Positions 26,319 through 35,191 of a DNA stretch of 64,000 bases are shown here, piece by piece. How positions within the stretch are numbered: the stretch's first letter is position 1; each line of letters opens with the position of its first letter. Source of the DNA: Phenylobacterium sp. (GTDB lineage: Bacteria > Pseudomonadota > Alphaproteobacteria > Caulobacterales > Caulobacteraceae); NCBI GenBank assembly GCA_018001015.1, contig JAGNIV010000005.1:106547-170546 (forward strand), in the 5' to 3' direction. Below the pieces are notes generated by a model. The model was not told the origin of the DNA. It saw nothing but the letters and a program-made list of their open reading frames with translations, and did not search any database. Made by a program: the position numbers and the translations under genes.

Positions 26319-28025
26319 CTAAGGCGCCTTCGCCACGCCCTCGCGCCTCGGGTCCGCTGCGCCCACCAGCCCCGAAGGCGTCATGACGATGGCGTGCAGG
26401 CCGGAGTCTTCGCCGCCGCCGGGCTTCAGCGCCACGCCCTTGGCCGCCAGGCCCTCCACCACGCCGGGGGCGAACTTGGTGGGTTCGGAGGCGTAGCTGT
26501 CGCCTCGCGCGATCAGGTTGGGCAGGGCGATGGCCTGGTCGATGGGCAGCTTCCAGTCGAGGAAGGCCACCAGAGCCTTGAGATTGTAGGCCAGGATCGC
26601 CGAGCCGCCGGGGGATCCCACCGCCGCCACGAACCGGCCCTTCTGGTCCAGCACCACGGCCGGCGCCATCGAGGAACGTGGGCGCTTGCCGCCGGCCACG
26701 GCGTTGGCGGCCGGGACGCCGTCCTTTTCCTTGGGCGCGAAGGAGAAGTCGGTGAGCTGGTTGTTGAGGAAGAAGCCGTTCACCATTCGGCCGTTGCCGA
26801 AGATGCTCTCCACCGTGGTGGTCATGGAGACCGCGTTTCCCGCCGCGTCAACGATCACCAGGTGCGAGGTGCCGCCGGGCTCCAGCGTGGCGTCCGGGGC
26901 GCGAACGCCCGCGCCCTTGGGCTTGCCGGGGGCCGGGCCCGGGCCGGCCGTGTCAGGATTGATCACGGCGGCGCGGGTCGCCGCATAGGCCGGGTCCAGC
27001 AGGCCGGCGGTGGGGACGTCGACGAAATCGGGGTCGCCCATATAGCGGTCGCGGTCGGCGTACATCAGCCGGCTGGCCTGGGAGAACAGATACCAGCCTT
27101 GGACGTCGTTGGGGTGGGCGGCGATGTCGGTGTGCTCAAGGATGGCGAGCGCCTCCAGCACGGCGGGGCCGCCGGAGGGGGCGGGTGGGGTGCAGACCAC
27201 ATAGACGCGGAACGGACGGCAGGTGGCCGCGGTGACCTGGGGCTTGTAGGCCGCCAGGTCGGCTAGGGTCATGGCGCCGGGCCGCTCGCCCTGCTGGAGG
27301 CGCGCGACGATGGCGGCGGCCACCGGGCCCTCCAGGATCGCCTTGGGGCCCTCGGCGGCGATCTTGCGCACCGTGGCGGCATAGGCGGGGTTCTTCAGCG
27401 TATCGCCCGCCTTCATGCGGGTCCCGTCGGGATTGGTGAAGTAGGCCACCGCATCCGGGGCGCTGGCCTGGGGGAAGCGGCCGACGATCATGCGGGCCAG
27501 GCGGGGGCTGACCTTGAACCCCTCGTCAGCCAGCCTCTCGGCGTCGGCGAACAGGCTGTTCCAGGCGAGCTTGCCGTGCTGCGCCTGGGCCAGGGAGAGC
27601 ATGGCCACGGCGCCGGGGACCCCCGACGAGCGGCCGCTCATCAGGGCGGTGACGAAGGGCAGGGGCTTGCCGGTTTCGTCGAGGAACAGGGCGTCGGTGG
27701 CGGCGGCCGGCGCGGTCTCGCGGCCGTTATAGGCCGTCACCTTGCGGGTCTTGGCGTCGTAATAGGTCATGAAGGCGCCGCCCCCGAGACCCGAGCTCTG
27801 CGGCTCCACCAGGCCCAGCACCGCCTGCACGGCGACGGCGGCGTCCACCGCCGAACCGCCCCGCCGCAGCACATTGACCCCCGCCTCCACCGCCAGCGGA
27901 TTGGCGGCGGCCACCATGCCCGCCCCGACGCTGGGGGCCGGAGCCGGTGGGGCGGTGTTGAGGCTGGCGCAGGCGCTGGCCAGGCTGGCCAGCAGGACGA
28001 TGCTCAGGCGCTTGAATTGCGACAC
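26319..28025 (-). CDS. ggt: Gamma-glutamyltransferase, probable lipoprotein
   Basis: Cleaves gamma-glutamyl bonds (for example glutathione) in the periplasm after autoprocessing into two subunits. The 568-residue product starts at GTG 28025 with a lipoprotein signal (LLASLASAC, lipid-modified Cys19). Key features are the large-subunit region LGGGAFMTYYDA and the processing/nucleophile Thr385 in PGGTSHLVIVDAAGN. An MTTTVESIFG loop, a KRPRSSMAPAVVLD segment and a GSPGGSAI oxyanion region follow. Other starts are possible upstream, but the lipobox supports this one. Divergent from a P1 peptidase gene. Confidence 0.9.
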   Translation of the reverse strand: MSQFKRLSIVLLASLASACASLNTAPPAPAPSVGAGMVAAANPLAVEAGVNVLRRGGSAVDAAVAVQAVLGLVEPQSSGLGGGAFMTYYDAKTRKVTAYNGRETAPAAATDALFLDETGKPLPFVTALMSGRSSGVPGAVAMLSLAQAQHGKLAWNSLFADAERLADEGFKVSPRLARMIVGRFPQASAPDAVAYFTNPDGTRMKAGDTLKNPAYAATVRKIAAEGPKAILEGPVAAAIVARLQQGERPGAMTLADLAAYKPQVTAATCRPFRVYVVCTPPAPSGGPAVLEALAILEHTDIAAHPNDVQGWYLFSQASRLMYADRDRYMGDPDFVDVPTAGLLDPAYAATRAAVINPDTAGPGPAPGKPKGAGVRAPDATLEPGGTSHLVIVDAAGNAVSMTTTVESIFGNGRMVNGFFLNNQLTDFSFAPKEKDGVPAANAVAGGKRPRSSMAPAVVLDQKGRFVAAVGSPGGSAILAYNLKALVAFLDWKLPIDQAIALPNLIARGDSYASEPTKFAPGVVEGLAAKGVALKPGGGEDSGLHAIVMTPSGLVGAADPRREGVAKAP

Positions 28026-28125
28026 GGAAGGACCACGCGGAAATGAGGGAACTGGAAATGGAGCGGCGTCACCATAGCGAGCCCCACGTAGACAACAAAC
28101 CGCAAGCCATGCACTTGCTTTGATC

Positions 28126-29160
28126 ATGAGCCAAAAGCCCCCCGCCGCTCCTGGAACGCGCAACCTGATCACCGATGTGCCCGGCCTGAGAGTCGGCCAG
28201 GCTCAAGACCTGGCCGCCCGTACGGGCGTCACGGTCATCCTCCCCGACGACCGCGCCGTGGCGGCCTGCGATCTGCGGGGTGGCGGTCCGGGCACGCGGG
28301 AGACCGACGCCCTGGCGCCGGAGAACCTGGTGGAGGCCATCGACGCCATCGTGCTGTCCGGGGGCTCGGTCTACGGCCTGGCCGCCGCCGACGGCGTGGT
28401 GAGCTGGCTGGGCGCGCGGGGCCGGGGCTATGGCCTGGTCAACCGACCTGGCGTGCCCAAGTCGCCGGTCGTGCCAGGCGCGATTCTTTACGATGTCGCG
28501 AACGGAGGGGATCGGGATTGGGGCGAGGAGCCGCCCTATCGCCGGCTGGGCCGCGAGGCCGTCGAGGCCGCGGGCCTGGACTTCCAGCTCGGCACGCAGG
28601 GCGCGGGGACGGGCGCCATGGCCGGCGTCCTGAAGGGCGGGACCGGCTCGGCCTCGATCCTCGCCGCTGACGGGATCGCGGTGGGCGCGGTGGTCTGCGT
28701 CAACAGCTTCGGCTCGGTGGTGGCCGGCGACAACAGGACCTTCTGGGCCGCGCCCTACGAGATGAACGCGGAGTTCGGCGGACTTGGCGCGGCCGGCCTG
28801 TCCGCCCGGCCCGACATCTGGGACCTGGCGAAGGCCGACCCGCAGGCGCGAATGAACACCACCATCGCCTGTGTCGCCACCGACGTGATCCTGACGCCGG
28901 CCCAGGCCAAGCGGGTGGCGATCATGGCTCAGGACGGCCTGGCGCGCGCCATCCGCCCTGTCCACGCCCCCTTCGACGGCGACGTGGTCTTCGCCATGTC
29001 CACGGGCCTGCGCCCCCTGGAGGGCGGCGACTTCACCATCGCCCGGATCGGAGCGCTCGCCGCCGACTGCCTGGCCCGCGCCGTGGCCCGGGCGGTCTAC
29101 GAGGCCAGGCCGTGGGCGGGAACCGGTGTGCGTTGCTGGCGCGACCTGCCGGTGATTTGA
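28126..29160 (+). CDS. P1-family peptidase (DmpA/L-aminopeptidase-D-esterase type)
   Basis: A 344-residue Ntn-type self-processing hydrolase of peptidase family S58. It has the N-terminal RNLITDVPGLRVGQAQD, a GGGPGTRETDAL segment, LSGGSVYGLAAADG, the QGAGTGAMAGVLKGG loop, and the autocleavage/nucleophile region VCVNSFGSVVAGD with candidate Ser194. Family members release N-terminal D- or beta-residues or act on amides. A TTG at 28120 is possible, but the ATG at 28126 is preferred. It is divergent from ggt across 100 bases; both could belong to peptide or amide scavenging. Confidence 0.9.
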   Translation: MSQKPPAAPGTRNLITDVPGLRVGQAQDLAARTGVTVILPDDRAVAACDLRGGGPGTRETDALAPENLVEAIDAIVLSGGSVYGLAAADGVVSWLGARGRGYGLVNRPGVPKSPVVPGAILYDVANGGDRDWGEEPPYRRLGREAVEAAGLDFQLGTQGAGTGAMAGVLKGGTGSASILAADGIAVGAVVCVNSFGSVVAGDNRTFWAAPYEMNAEFGGLGAAGLSARPDIWDLAKADPQARMNTTIACVATDVILTPAQAKRVAIMAQDGLARAIRPVHAPFDGDVVFAMSTGLRPLEGGDFTIARIGALAADCLARAVARAVYEARPWAGTGVRCWRDLPVI

Positions 29161-29292
29161 GCGGGATCAAGTCGCGGCCCGCCATTCCGGGGCCTGCTGA
29201 CCAAGCGTAGAACGCCCCTTCATTCTTGCCGAACGCGTTCTGCGCGACGAAAGCTAGGCCGCAGGCCTTTCGAAGTTCAGGAGAGATCATCC

Positions 29293-30555
29293 ATGGCTTG
29301 TATGAAAACAACCGCGGCGGTCAGTGTGATCGCGCTTGCCGCCACCGCGGCCGACGCGCAGCAGAAGCAGGTCGTGACCGGCCCGACGGCGACCTACTGG
29401 ATGAGCGCCCAGACCATGTCGGGCTTCGGCGCGGGGATGGGGACGCCCGGCGCCAAACCGTCCATGAGTCAGATCATGGCCATGGCGAACGGCGGCGGCG
29501 GCGCCAACAAGACCCTGATCCTGCAGCTCGGCTCGTCACGCCGACCCACCGGTGAGCCCACCGCCGAACACCTGCCGCCCCAGGGCCTGCGGGCGGGGGC
29601 GAGCCTGCCGTTGCTGACGCCCCGCGCTCAGCCGGTCCAGCGCACCGAGGAGACCCCCACCTTCTCCCGCGACTATCAGAAGCCGAAGGGCCGGATGCTG
29701 ATCTTCTGGGGCTGCGGCGAGCACGCTCGACCCGGCCAGCCTGTGGTCATCGACTTCGCCAAGATGGCGGACGGGAAAATGCCCCCCGGCCTGGAGGCGA
29801 TGAGCCGGGGGCTGAACGTCACGCCGATGCAGCCGCCGTCCCCGAGCCGCAACGCCACCTATGGCGAGTGGCCCAACGAGAAGACCCGCACCAGCGTGCC
29901 GGGCAATGGCTCCCTGGTGGGTGAGCACCTGATCCGCGGGACCTATTCGCCCGACATCCGCTTCAGCCTGAACGTCGGGCAGGATTTCCTGGGGCCCCTG
30001 AACCTCACCACCAACGCCATCGGCGCCAGCGGCGCGGGCAAGCTCGGCTGGGGCCCGGTCGCGGGCGCCCAGGCCTATCTGGCCACCGCCATCGGCGGCG
30101 GCCAGAACGACACCGTGGTGCTGTGGACCTCCAGCGAGGTCCAGGCCTCGGCCTTCTCCCTGCCCGACTATCTCAGCAACGGCGACATCAGCCGCCTGGT
30201 GGCCTCGCGCGCCCTGATGGGGCCACAGACCACGGCCTGCACGATCCCGCAGGAGGTGGTGAAGGTCGCGCCCCAGGCCATGGTGCAACTGGCCGCCTAT
30301 GGGAACGAGGCCAACCTCTCCTACCCCGAGCGGCCGAAGGACCCGAAGGTCGCCTGGAATATCGAGTGGACCGTGAAGGTGCGCTACAAGTCCCAGACCG
30401 GCGGCCTGCTGGGGATGGAAATGCCCGGCGCTCGCCAGCAGGGCCAGCGGCCCATCATGGTCCCCGGCGGCGAGGAGACGGCCCCGCCGACGCCGGCGGA
30501 GGCCATCGGCGGCGCCTTGCTGCGCGGTCTGGGAGGTCGTATTCCCCGCTTCTGA
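29293..30555 (+). CDS. Secreted protein of unknown function
   Basis: A 420-residue protein with a signal peptide (MKTTAAVSVIALAATAADA, cleavage near residue 23). The ATG at 29302 is an alternative start. The mature part is Pro/Gly/Thr-rich with a MLIFWGCGEHARPGQPVVID segment, a polar centre (GNGSLVGEHLIRGTYSPDIR) and a WNIEWTVKVRYKS segment near residue 360. I do not recognise the family. GAGAG precedes the start. It sits 38 bases upstream of a glycosyltransferase gene, which may indicate cotranscription. Confidence 0.75.
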   Translation: MACMKTTAAVSVIALAATAADAQQKQVVTGPTATYWMSAQTMSGFGAGMGTPGAKPSMSQIMAMANGGGGANKTLILQLGSSRRPTGEPTAEHLPPQGLRAGASLPLLTPRAQPVQRTEETPTFSRDYQKPKGRMLIFWGCGEHARPGQPVVIDFAKMADGKMPPGLEAMSRGLNVTPMQPPSPSRNATYGEWPNEKTRTSVPGNGSLVGEHLIRGTYSPDIRFSLNVGQDFLGPLNLTTNAIGASGAGKLGWGPVAGAQAYLATAIGGGQNDTVVLWTSSEVQASAFSLPDYLSNGDISRLVASRALMGPQTTACTIPQEVVKVAPQAMVQLAAYGNEANLSYPERPKDPKVAWNIEWTVKVRYKSQTGGLLGMEMPGARQQGQRPIMVPGGEETAPPTPAEAIGGALLRGLGGRIPRF

Positions 30556-30593
30556 TCGGGCGGGAACGGCCCTCTGAGCGTGAGGGCGGACCT

Positions 30594-32255
30594 TTGGCGT
30601 CGCGACTGGCGATCTACCACCCGTCGGGCCAGTTCAATCTGGTCAACAACCCGTTCGGCAAGGATGTCGCCAACCTGGAACTGTTCCGGGCCCTCGCGGC
30701 CCATGGCGGGTTCGACCAGGTCAGCTTCCTCAGCCAGGCCACCATCACCGACGCCGACCTGCGCAAGGGCCTCTTGGGAGATGCGCCGGGCGGGGCGGCG
30801 CTCACCACCGGCAGTCTGATGGCCCAGGGACTTGTCGCTCAGTCCGGCGTCATGCTGCGCGGCACGCCGGCGCTGTCGGACATTTCCTGGCTGCGGCGCC
30901 GGGCGGTCGGCGACCGCGCCTACAGTCTGATAGGCCTGGTCCACACCCTTGCGCCGCCAGCCCTGCGCGCCGAAATGGCCACCGCGCTCACCTCGCCGAT
31001 CCAGCCGTGGGACGCGCTGATCTGCACCTCGCCCTCAGTGCAGGACGCGCTCCACCGGATGTTCGACGAATGGTCAGGCTTCCTGGCCGACCGCTTCGGG
31101 GGCGCTGCGAACCCCAAGCCCTATCTGCCGCTGATCCCGCTCGGCGTCGACCAGCCGGCAATCCAGGCCCGCGCCGACCGGCCGCAGGTCCGCGCCCAGC
31201 TGCGCGAGGAGCTGGCGGTCGGCGAGGACGACATCCTGGTGCTGTGGCTTGGCCGGCTGTCCTTCTTCGAGAAGGCCGCGCCGCAGCCCATGTTCCGCGC
31301 CATCGAGGAGGCCGCCCGGACCGCCGGCGTGAAGGTCCACTTCGCCATGGTCGGCTGGTTCCCAAACGGCGATCAGGACCGGGTCCGCTACCAGGCCGCG
31401 GCCCAGGCCTATGCGCCGTCGGTGACGGTCCACTTCCTGGACGGCAACGACCAGGGCCGGGTGGGCTCGTTCTGGGCCGGCGCCGACATCTTCATCTCGC
31501 TGGTGGACAACATCCAGGAGACCTTCGGCATCACCCCGGTGGAGGCCATGGCCGCGGGCCTGCCGGTGGTGGTCAGCGACTGGGACGGCTACCGCTACAC
31601 CGTCCAGGACGGCGAGCAGGGCTTCCTGATCCCGACCCTGGGCGGCGCGCCCGGCGGGGTCAGCGTCGCCGCCGCCGAGCGCCATGTCCTGGGCCTGGAT
31701 TCCTACCAGCTCTATGTCGGCGGCCTGGCCCAGCACACCGCGGTCCATGTCGGCCGGGCGGCGGACGCCATCGCCGCCCTGATCGCCTCGCCCGAGCTGC
31801 GCCGGAAGATGGGGGCGGCGGGCCGCCAGCGCGTGCGCGAGGTGTTCGACTGGCCCGTGGTGGCCCGTCAGTACGCCGCCCTGGCTGACGAACTGACCGC
31901 GATCCGCGAGGCCTCGCCGCCGGACACCACCCAGGGCCGCTTCAATCCGGTGAAGGGCGATCCGAACCGCGACTTCGGGGGTTTCCCCACTGGGGTCCAG
32001 GGCCTGGAGACCCTGCTCCACGTCCGTCCGGGCGTGACGACGGCCGATATCGACCGCGCCATGGGGCTGGAGCTCGACCGCTTCGCCGGGTCGTGGCGCT
32101 GCACCGGGCCGGAATGCGCGCAGGTGCTGGACATCCTGGGGCCCGAGAGCCGCTCGGTGAAGGACGTCCTGCTGGCCTTCCCCACCGAGCGCCGCCGCGC
32201 GGTTCAGATGGGCCTGATGTGGATGTGCAAGCTCGGCATGCTGGACTGGCTATAG
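30594..32255 (+). CDS. Glycosyltransferase (GT4-like)
   Basis: A 553-residue glycosyltransferase. The N-terminal domain begins RLAIYHPSGQFNLVNN. The C-terminal GT-B domain has LWLGRLSFFEK, the sugar-nucleotide site DNIQETFGITPVEAMAAGLP (EX7E-type motif) and VVSDWDGYRYTVQDG. A C-terminal accessory domain follows from about residue 430. The preferred start is TTG 30594 with GAGG 8 bases upstream. Longer in-frame extensions reach into the upstream gene and look non-coding. Donor and acceptor are unknown; the protein downstream is a methyltransferase. Confidence 0.88.
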   Translation: MASRLAIYHPSGQFNLVNNPFGKDVANLELFRALAAHGGFDQVSFLSQATITDADLRKGLLGDAPGGAALTTGSLMAQGLVAQSGVMLRGTPALSDISWLRRRAVGDRAYSLIGLVHTLAPPALRAEMATALTSPIQPWDALICTSPSVQDALHRMFDEWSGFLADRFGGAANPKPYLPLIPLGVDQPAIQARADRPQVRAQLREELAVGEDDILVLWLGRLSFFEKAAPQPMFRAIEEAARTAGVKVHFAMVGWFPNGDQDRVRYQAAAQAYAPSVTVHFLDGNDQGRVGSFWAGADIFISLVDNIQETFGITPVEAMAAGLPVVVSDWDGYRYTVQDGEQGFLIPTLGGAPGGVSVAAAERHVLGLDSYQLYVGGLAQHTAVHVGRAADAIAALIASPELRRKMGAAGRQRVREVFDWPVVARQYAALADELTAIREASPPDTTQGRFNPVKGDPNRDFGGFPTGVQGLETLLHVRPGVTTADIDRAMGLELDRFAGSWRCTGPECAQVLDILGPESRSVKDVLLAFPTERRRAVQMGLMWMCKLGMLDWL

Positions 32256-32306
32256 GGCCGGGCCCGTGACCTGGATGCCGGCCCGGGCCTCGTCACCCGC
32301 GCGAAC

Positions 32307-32972
32307 TCATGGGTTGATCTTGCGCGTGTAGAGTTGGCCGATGGGGGCGCCCATGAAGATGCTCATCTTGCGCTGGAAGATGTTCATGAAGGCGTCGATG
32401 GCGGGCTTGGGCATCTTCAGCACGTCCTGCGTGCCCGGCTGGTCCATCGACCACAGATAGTCGTCGAAGATCATCAGGCCGCCGACCTTCAGCACCTGGA
32501 AGGCCATCACCGCATCCATCAGCACGTCGGGCGCCTGGTGTGACCCGTCGATATAGACCAGGTCGAAGTACTCGGTCTGGCCCTCGGCGATCAGCTTGGC
32601 CAGGGCCAGGTTGGAGAAGCTCTTCAGCTTGTGAATCTCGGCCTTGTGCGGCGTCGTGCCCCGAGCGATCTCGATGTTGCGGTCGAAGCGCCGCTCCACG
32701 TCCGACATGTCGGTTTCGATCTGGCCGCCCTTTTGGTGCTCAATCCCGCCGCCCCAGGTGTCGACGCACCAGATCTCGATGTCGCCGGCCGCGGCGATCG
32801 AGCAGTACTCGACCATCCAGACGGTGGAGCGACCCTCGAAGGAGCCGATCTCCAGAATCTTCCGCGGCTTGTTCTTGTCGACGACCTGGCGCCAGGTCGG
32901 GATATTGCCCGTGAACCAGTCCCTGGAAAACTCGTAGGGAACGACGGTCGGGGCCTTGGCGGTGTCGGTCAT
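32307..32972 (-). CDS. Class I SAM-dependent methyltransferase (cephalosporin hydroxylase/CmcI-like)
   Basis: A 221-residue methyltransferase of the Methyltransf_24/CmcI type. Motif I is KILEIGSFEGRSTVWMVEY, then WCVDTWGGGIEHQ, and the acidic post-motif DLVYIDGSHQAPDVLMD with VGGLMIFDDYLW. These enzymes often modify sugars or glycan-linked groups. The ATG at 32972 follows GAGGCGATC. It is convergent with the glycosyltransferase and could work on the same glycan, which is only a positional guess. Confidence 0.87.
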   Translation of the reverse strand: MTDTAKAPTVVPYEFSRDWFTGNIPTWRQVVDKNKPRKILEIGSFEGRSTVWMVEYCSIAAAGDIEIWCVDTWGGGIEHQKGGQIETDMSDVERRFDRNIEIARGTTPHKAEIHKLKSFSNLALAKLIAEGQTEYFDLVYIDGSHQAPDVLMDAVMAFQVLKVGGLMIFDDYLWSMDQPGTQDVLKMPKPAIDAFMNIFQRKMSIFMGAPIGQLYTRKINP

Positions 32973-33153
32973 CTGGATCGCCTCTTGGGCGGACTCCCGG
33001 CCCACCTCTTGTTTCGCCGTCTCGTATGTTTCCTCTCTCCCGGCGCGTCAAGTTGACGAAAGCCAGCGCGCCCACCTCGAAAGGTGCGAGATCGTGGTTG
33101 AATCGCGTCCGGCGAACCGCTAGATACCCGCCCTTCGCCGAAAGGCGATGTGC

Positions 33154-33230
33154 GCGCCCGTAGCTCAGCTGGATAGAGCATCAGACTACGAATCTGAGGG
33201 TCGGACGTTCGAATCGTTCCGGGCGCGCCA
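33154..33230 (+). tRNA. tRNA-Arg (anticodon ACG)
   Basis: A 77-base cloverleaf. The acceptor arms GCGCCCG (33154-33160) and CGGGCGC (33220-33226) pair, followed by a G discriminator and encoded CCA. The anticodon stem TCAGA/TCTGA encloses the loop CTACGAA, giving anticodon ACG. The T-arm contains GTTCGAATC. The 3' part of this gene (from the anticodon loop on) is duplicated at 37945-37993, marking it as an integration target. Confidence 0.97.
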
Positions 33231-33234
33231 ATTT
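33186..33234 (+). repeat. attL: 3' end of tRNA-Arg, perfect 49-base direct repeat
   Basis: From CTACGAATCTGAGGG to CGCGCCAATTT this 49-base segment is identical to 37945-37993. It starts inside the anticodon loop and runs 4 bases past the CCA end. This is the classic signature of site-specific integration into a tRNA gene, with the left copy keeping the intact tRNA. Confidence 0.9.
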
Positions 33235-33303
33235 TTCAAGGACTTAGGTCGCTACGGGCCCCTTGAAAGAGCCTTACACAGCCCTTACACATTTGAGATT
33301 CAC

Positions 33304-33516
33304 TCACGAGTGAGGCTCAGCCATGTCTGGCGACGGCGCGATCAAACACTCCCTGAACCTGTCTTCGGTTGAAGTTGTTCCGTCAGGGTGCGCCACGGCC
33401 AGAGCCGTGGTCCTGGCGGCGGCGTCGTAGAGCAGCTCCACCAGCGTGCCGTCCTCGAAGGCCCGCGAAACGGTGGGCGCGTCGCCTGACTTCCCGGCCG
33501 GTCTAGAGTCGCTCAT
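33304..33516 (-). CDS. Small hypothetical protein of the island
   Basis: Probable 70-residue protein starting MSDSRPAGKSGDAP with a core FEDGTLVELLYDAAARTTAL and AVAHPDGTTSTEDRF. I recall similar short proteins beside serine recombinases in alphaproteobacterial elements, but cannot name a family. The open frame extends to 33657; I prefer the ATG at 33516, which leaves a 109-base divergent gap to the next gene. The C-terminus may be truncated by the island boundary 70 bases away. Confidence 0.5.
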   Translation of the reverse strand: MSDSRPAGKSGDAPTVSRAFEDGTLVELLYDAAARTTALAVAHPDGTTSTEDRFRECLIAPSPDMAEPHS

Positions 33517-33625
33517 ATCAGCCAATGCTAGCGGGCATTCCGACAGCGAACACGGCTGCCCTATTCCCGAAGGCACGACCAAAGGCCGTCTCCCCGACGG
33601 GCTCGCCCTGGCGCATGCTGGCGGT

Positions 33626-33826
33626 ATGGAGCCACAACGCCGAGCCGGCGACTTCATCCTTGATCGTTACATGCCGGATGCCGCGCCTGACGTCCGAGAG
33701 GCGGCGCGCGTTCGCCTGTACGACTTTGTCGGGGTGATGCTGCGCATCGCGATACGGCTGGAGGAGGAGCGACGAGCGGCCGGGGATTCGCTCAACATGG
33801 ATGGGCGCCGTAAAATGGAGCCATAA
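33626..33826 (+). CDS. Small hypothetical protein upstream of the recombinase
   Basis: A 66-residue charged helical protein (MEPQRRAGDFILDRYMPDAA, then VREAARVRLYDFVGVMLRIA). It ends 11 bases before the serine recombinase start, so it is probably cotranscribed with it. Similar small genes accompany recombinases in related mobile elements as far as I recall. No function can be assigned. Confidence 0.55.
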   Translation: MEPQRRAGDFILDRYMPDAAPDVREAARVRLYDFVGVMLRIAIRLEEERRAAGDSLNMDGRRKMEP

Positions 33827-33837
33827 CCTCCGACCCT

Positions 33838-34330
33838 ATGAAGAAGACCTATTTTGCCTACATCCGCGTCTCCACGAAGAAGCAGGGCAACGGCGCGTCC
33901 CTGACGGAACAGAAGTCAGCGATCACGGCCTTTGCTCAACGCAATGGTTTGCAGGTCGTCAGATGGTTCAGCGAGAAGCGCACAGCCGCCAAGGCCGGTC
34001 GCCGTGAATTCACGGAAATGCTCCGCGAGCTTCGAAATGGTCGAGCGACGGGTGTCATCATTCACAAGGTGGATCGCAGCGCCCGCAACGGCCGCGACTG
34101 GGTCGAGATTGGCGACCTTGTTGACGAAGGCGTCGAGGTCCGCTTCGCACACGATGACCTGGACATCCGGACTCGCGGCGGTCGCCTCACGGCTGATATC
34201 CAAGCGGTGATCGCCGCTGACTTTATTCGCAACAATCGGGAGGAGGTGAAGAAGTGCATGTATGGGTGGCTCAAGCAGGGCTACTATCCATGGCCCGCGC
34301 CTCCCGGATACTTGAACCAGGGTAGAGGTC
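33838..34330 (+). pseudogene. Large serine recombinase, C-terminally truncated
   Basis: The first about 160 residues are an intact serine-recombinase catalytic domain: YIRVSTKKQGNG with the nucleophile Ser12, VIIHKVDRSARNGRDW, a VRFAHDDLDIRTRGG segment, and the start of the recombinase domain (YGWLKQGYYPWPAPPGYLNQ). After about 34318 the sequence belongs to another gene on the other strand, so the remaining translation to 34494 is not recombinase. Roughly two thirds of the expected DNA-binding region is missing. Likely the element's former integrase or a secondary transposon enzyme. Confidence 0.8.
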
Positions 34331-34624
34331 GCAGCCTCGGGCTTGGATGTCGCTCAGGAAGCCCACCAGATCGCTCAGGGAGCGTCCTAGACGGTCCACA
34401 GACCATGCGGCGACGATCTGCACCTCGTGCCGCGCCACGGCCTTCAGGAGGCCGTCGTAGCCCGGTCTCTTGTCGCGTCCCTTGGCTCCGCTGATGCCCT
34501 CGTCGGCGAAGACGTGGACGACCTCCCAGCCGGATCGCTGCGCGACCTCGTGGAGCACGAGAAGCTGGTTCTCGACGGTCTGGGAGCCTTGGCTCACACG
34601 GACGTACAGGGCGGCTCGCTTCAT
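34318..34624 (-). pseudogene. Small serine resolvase, N-terminal fragment
   Basis: Reads MKRAALYVRVSQGSQTVENQ (nucleophile Ser11), HVFADEGISGAKGRDKRPGY, AAWSVDRLGRSLSDLVGF, then QARGCDLY, where similarity stops at the junction with the large recombinase. A full resolvase of this type has about 190 residues; about 102 remain. The matching C-terminal HTH appears at 37240-37389 on the other strand. The catalytic core is complete, but DNA binding is lost, so it is probably inactive. Confidence 0.8.
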
Positions 34625-34955
34625 GCCGTGACGGTCTCACGGAAGTCCGATCCGTCAACGATTGGCGCCATTAGGGCCGATAGCCCCGTCGCCTGCGTGC
34701 TTGGCTGGGCCTGCGGCCGGGCTCCAAGATCAAGGTCGGGTCGCCGACCAGTTCATCATCAGCCCCGCCGTCGAGCAGTCGATCTCGCTTTAGCGAGGTC
34801 GAGTGGTTGGCAGCGAACGATGTCAGGAGCCGAGGCTGGTCCGAGGCGACTGGCTCGTCATGATGTCTCCGATCAGGCTTCAGCCTTGCGCTGGTCCATC
34901 GCGTTACCCGGCCCAAGCCATCGCCTCTCGTACTGAGGCGGACAAGCCGCCTGCC

Positions 34956-34984
34956 GTGCCGAGTTCGACAAGCGAACTCGGCAC
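34956..34984 (+). terminator. Terminator-like hairpin in the island
   Basis: Twelve perfect base pairs with a five-base loop, followed within six bases by CTTTTC. It could end transcription from either side, but no intact gene is next to it; it may be a remnant of a lost operon. Confidence 0.45.
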
Positions 34985-35030
34985 GTCGCTTTTCATGTCG
35001 GCCAGTTCAACGCCTCGGGCGCCTTACGGA

Positions 35031-35075
35031 AATTATGTCGCCATCCTTCTAAGCAAGCACGCAGGCGACATAATT
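35031..35075. repeat. 12-base inverted repeat AATTATGTCGCC, candidate recombinase site
   Basis: Perfect arms at 35031-35042 and 35064-35075 around a 21-base centre, in an AT-rich patch. The site lies upstream of the resolvase fragment (transcribed leftward from 34624), where res sites of such enzymes usually sit. Assignment as a res half-site pair or transposon end is inference. Confidence 0.4.
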
Positions 35076-35191
35076 ATTCAGACCTTCCCGCCATCGTACT
35101 CACCACAATGACGGGGCCATGGCGCCAACGTCGATGGCCCGGAAACCTACCGACGCTATCGGCACCATTGGCAGCAGGAGAGAGGGCGGGA

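Larger units (their letters stand above)
34625..35191. other. Gene-free remnant region with two hairpins
   Basis: I see no convincing gene in these 567 bases. Structure is present: a perfect 12-base inverted repeat GTGCCGAGTTCG/CGAACTCGGCAC with a 5-base loop at 34956-34984, followed by GTCGCTTTTC (terminator-like), and a second 12-base inverted repeat at 35031-35075. A short plus-strand stretch near 34710-34795 (LGLRPGSKIKV; then FIISPAVEQSISL in another frame) looks like a frameshifted coding remnant. Confidence 0.5.

Noticed and set aside
28120-28125. TTG start for the P1 peptidase
   Set aside because: The ATG at 28126 is two codons downstream and is the normal start; no ribosome site favours the TTG.
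34331-34494. C-terminal part of the translated large serine recombinase
   Set aside because: After about 34318 the plus-strand translation is Arg/Pro-rich shadow of the resolvase on the minus strand; it shows no recombinase features.
34671-34916. 81-codon minus-strand frame in the island (LLDGGADDELVGDPTLILEP)
   Set aside because: Mildly coding-like, but no ribosome site, no recognisable domain, and the opposite strand has an equally plausible frameshifted remnant.
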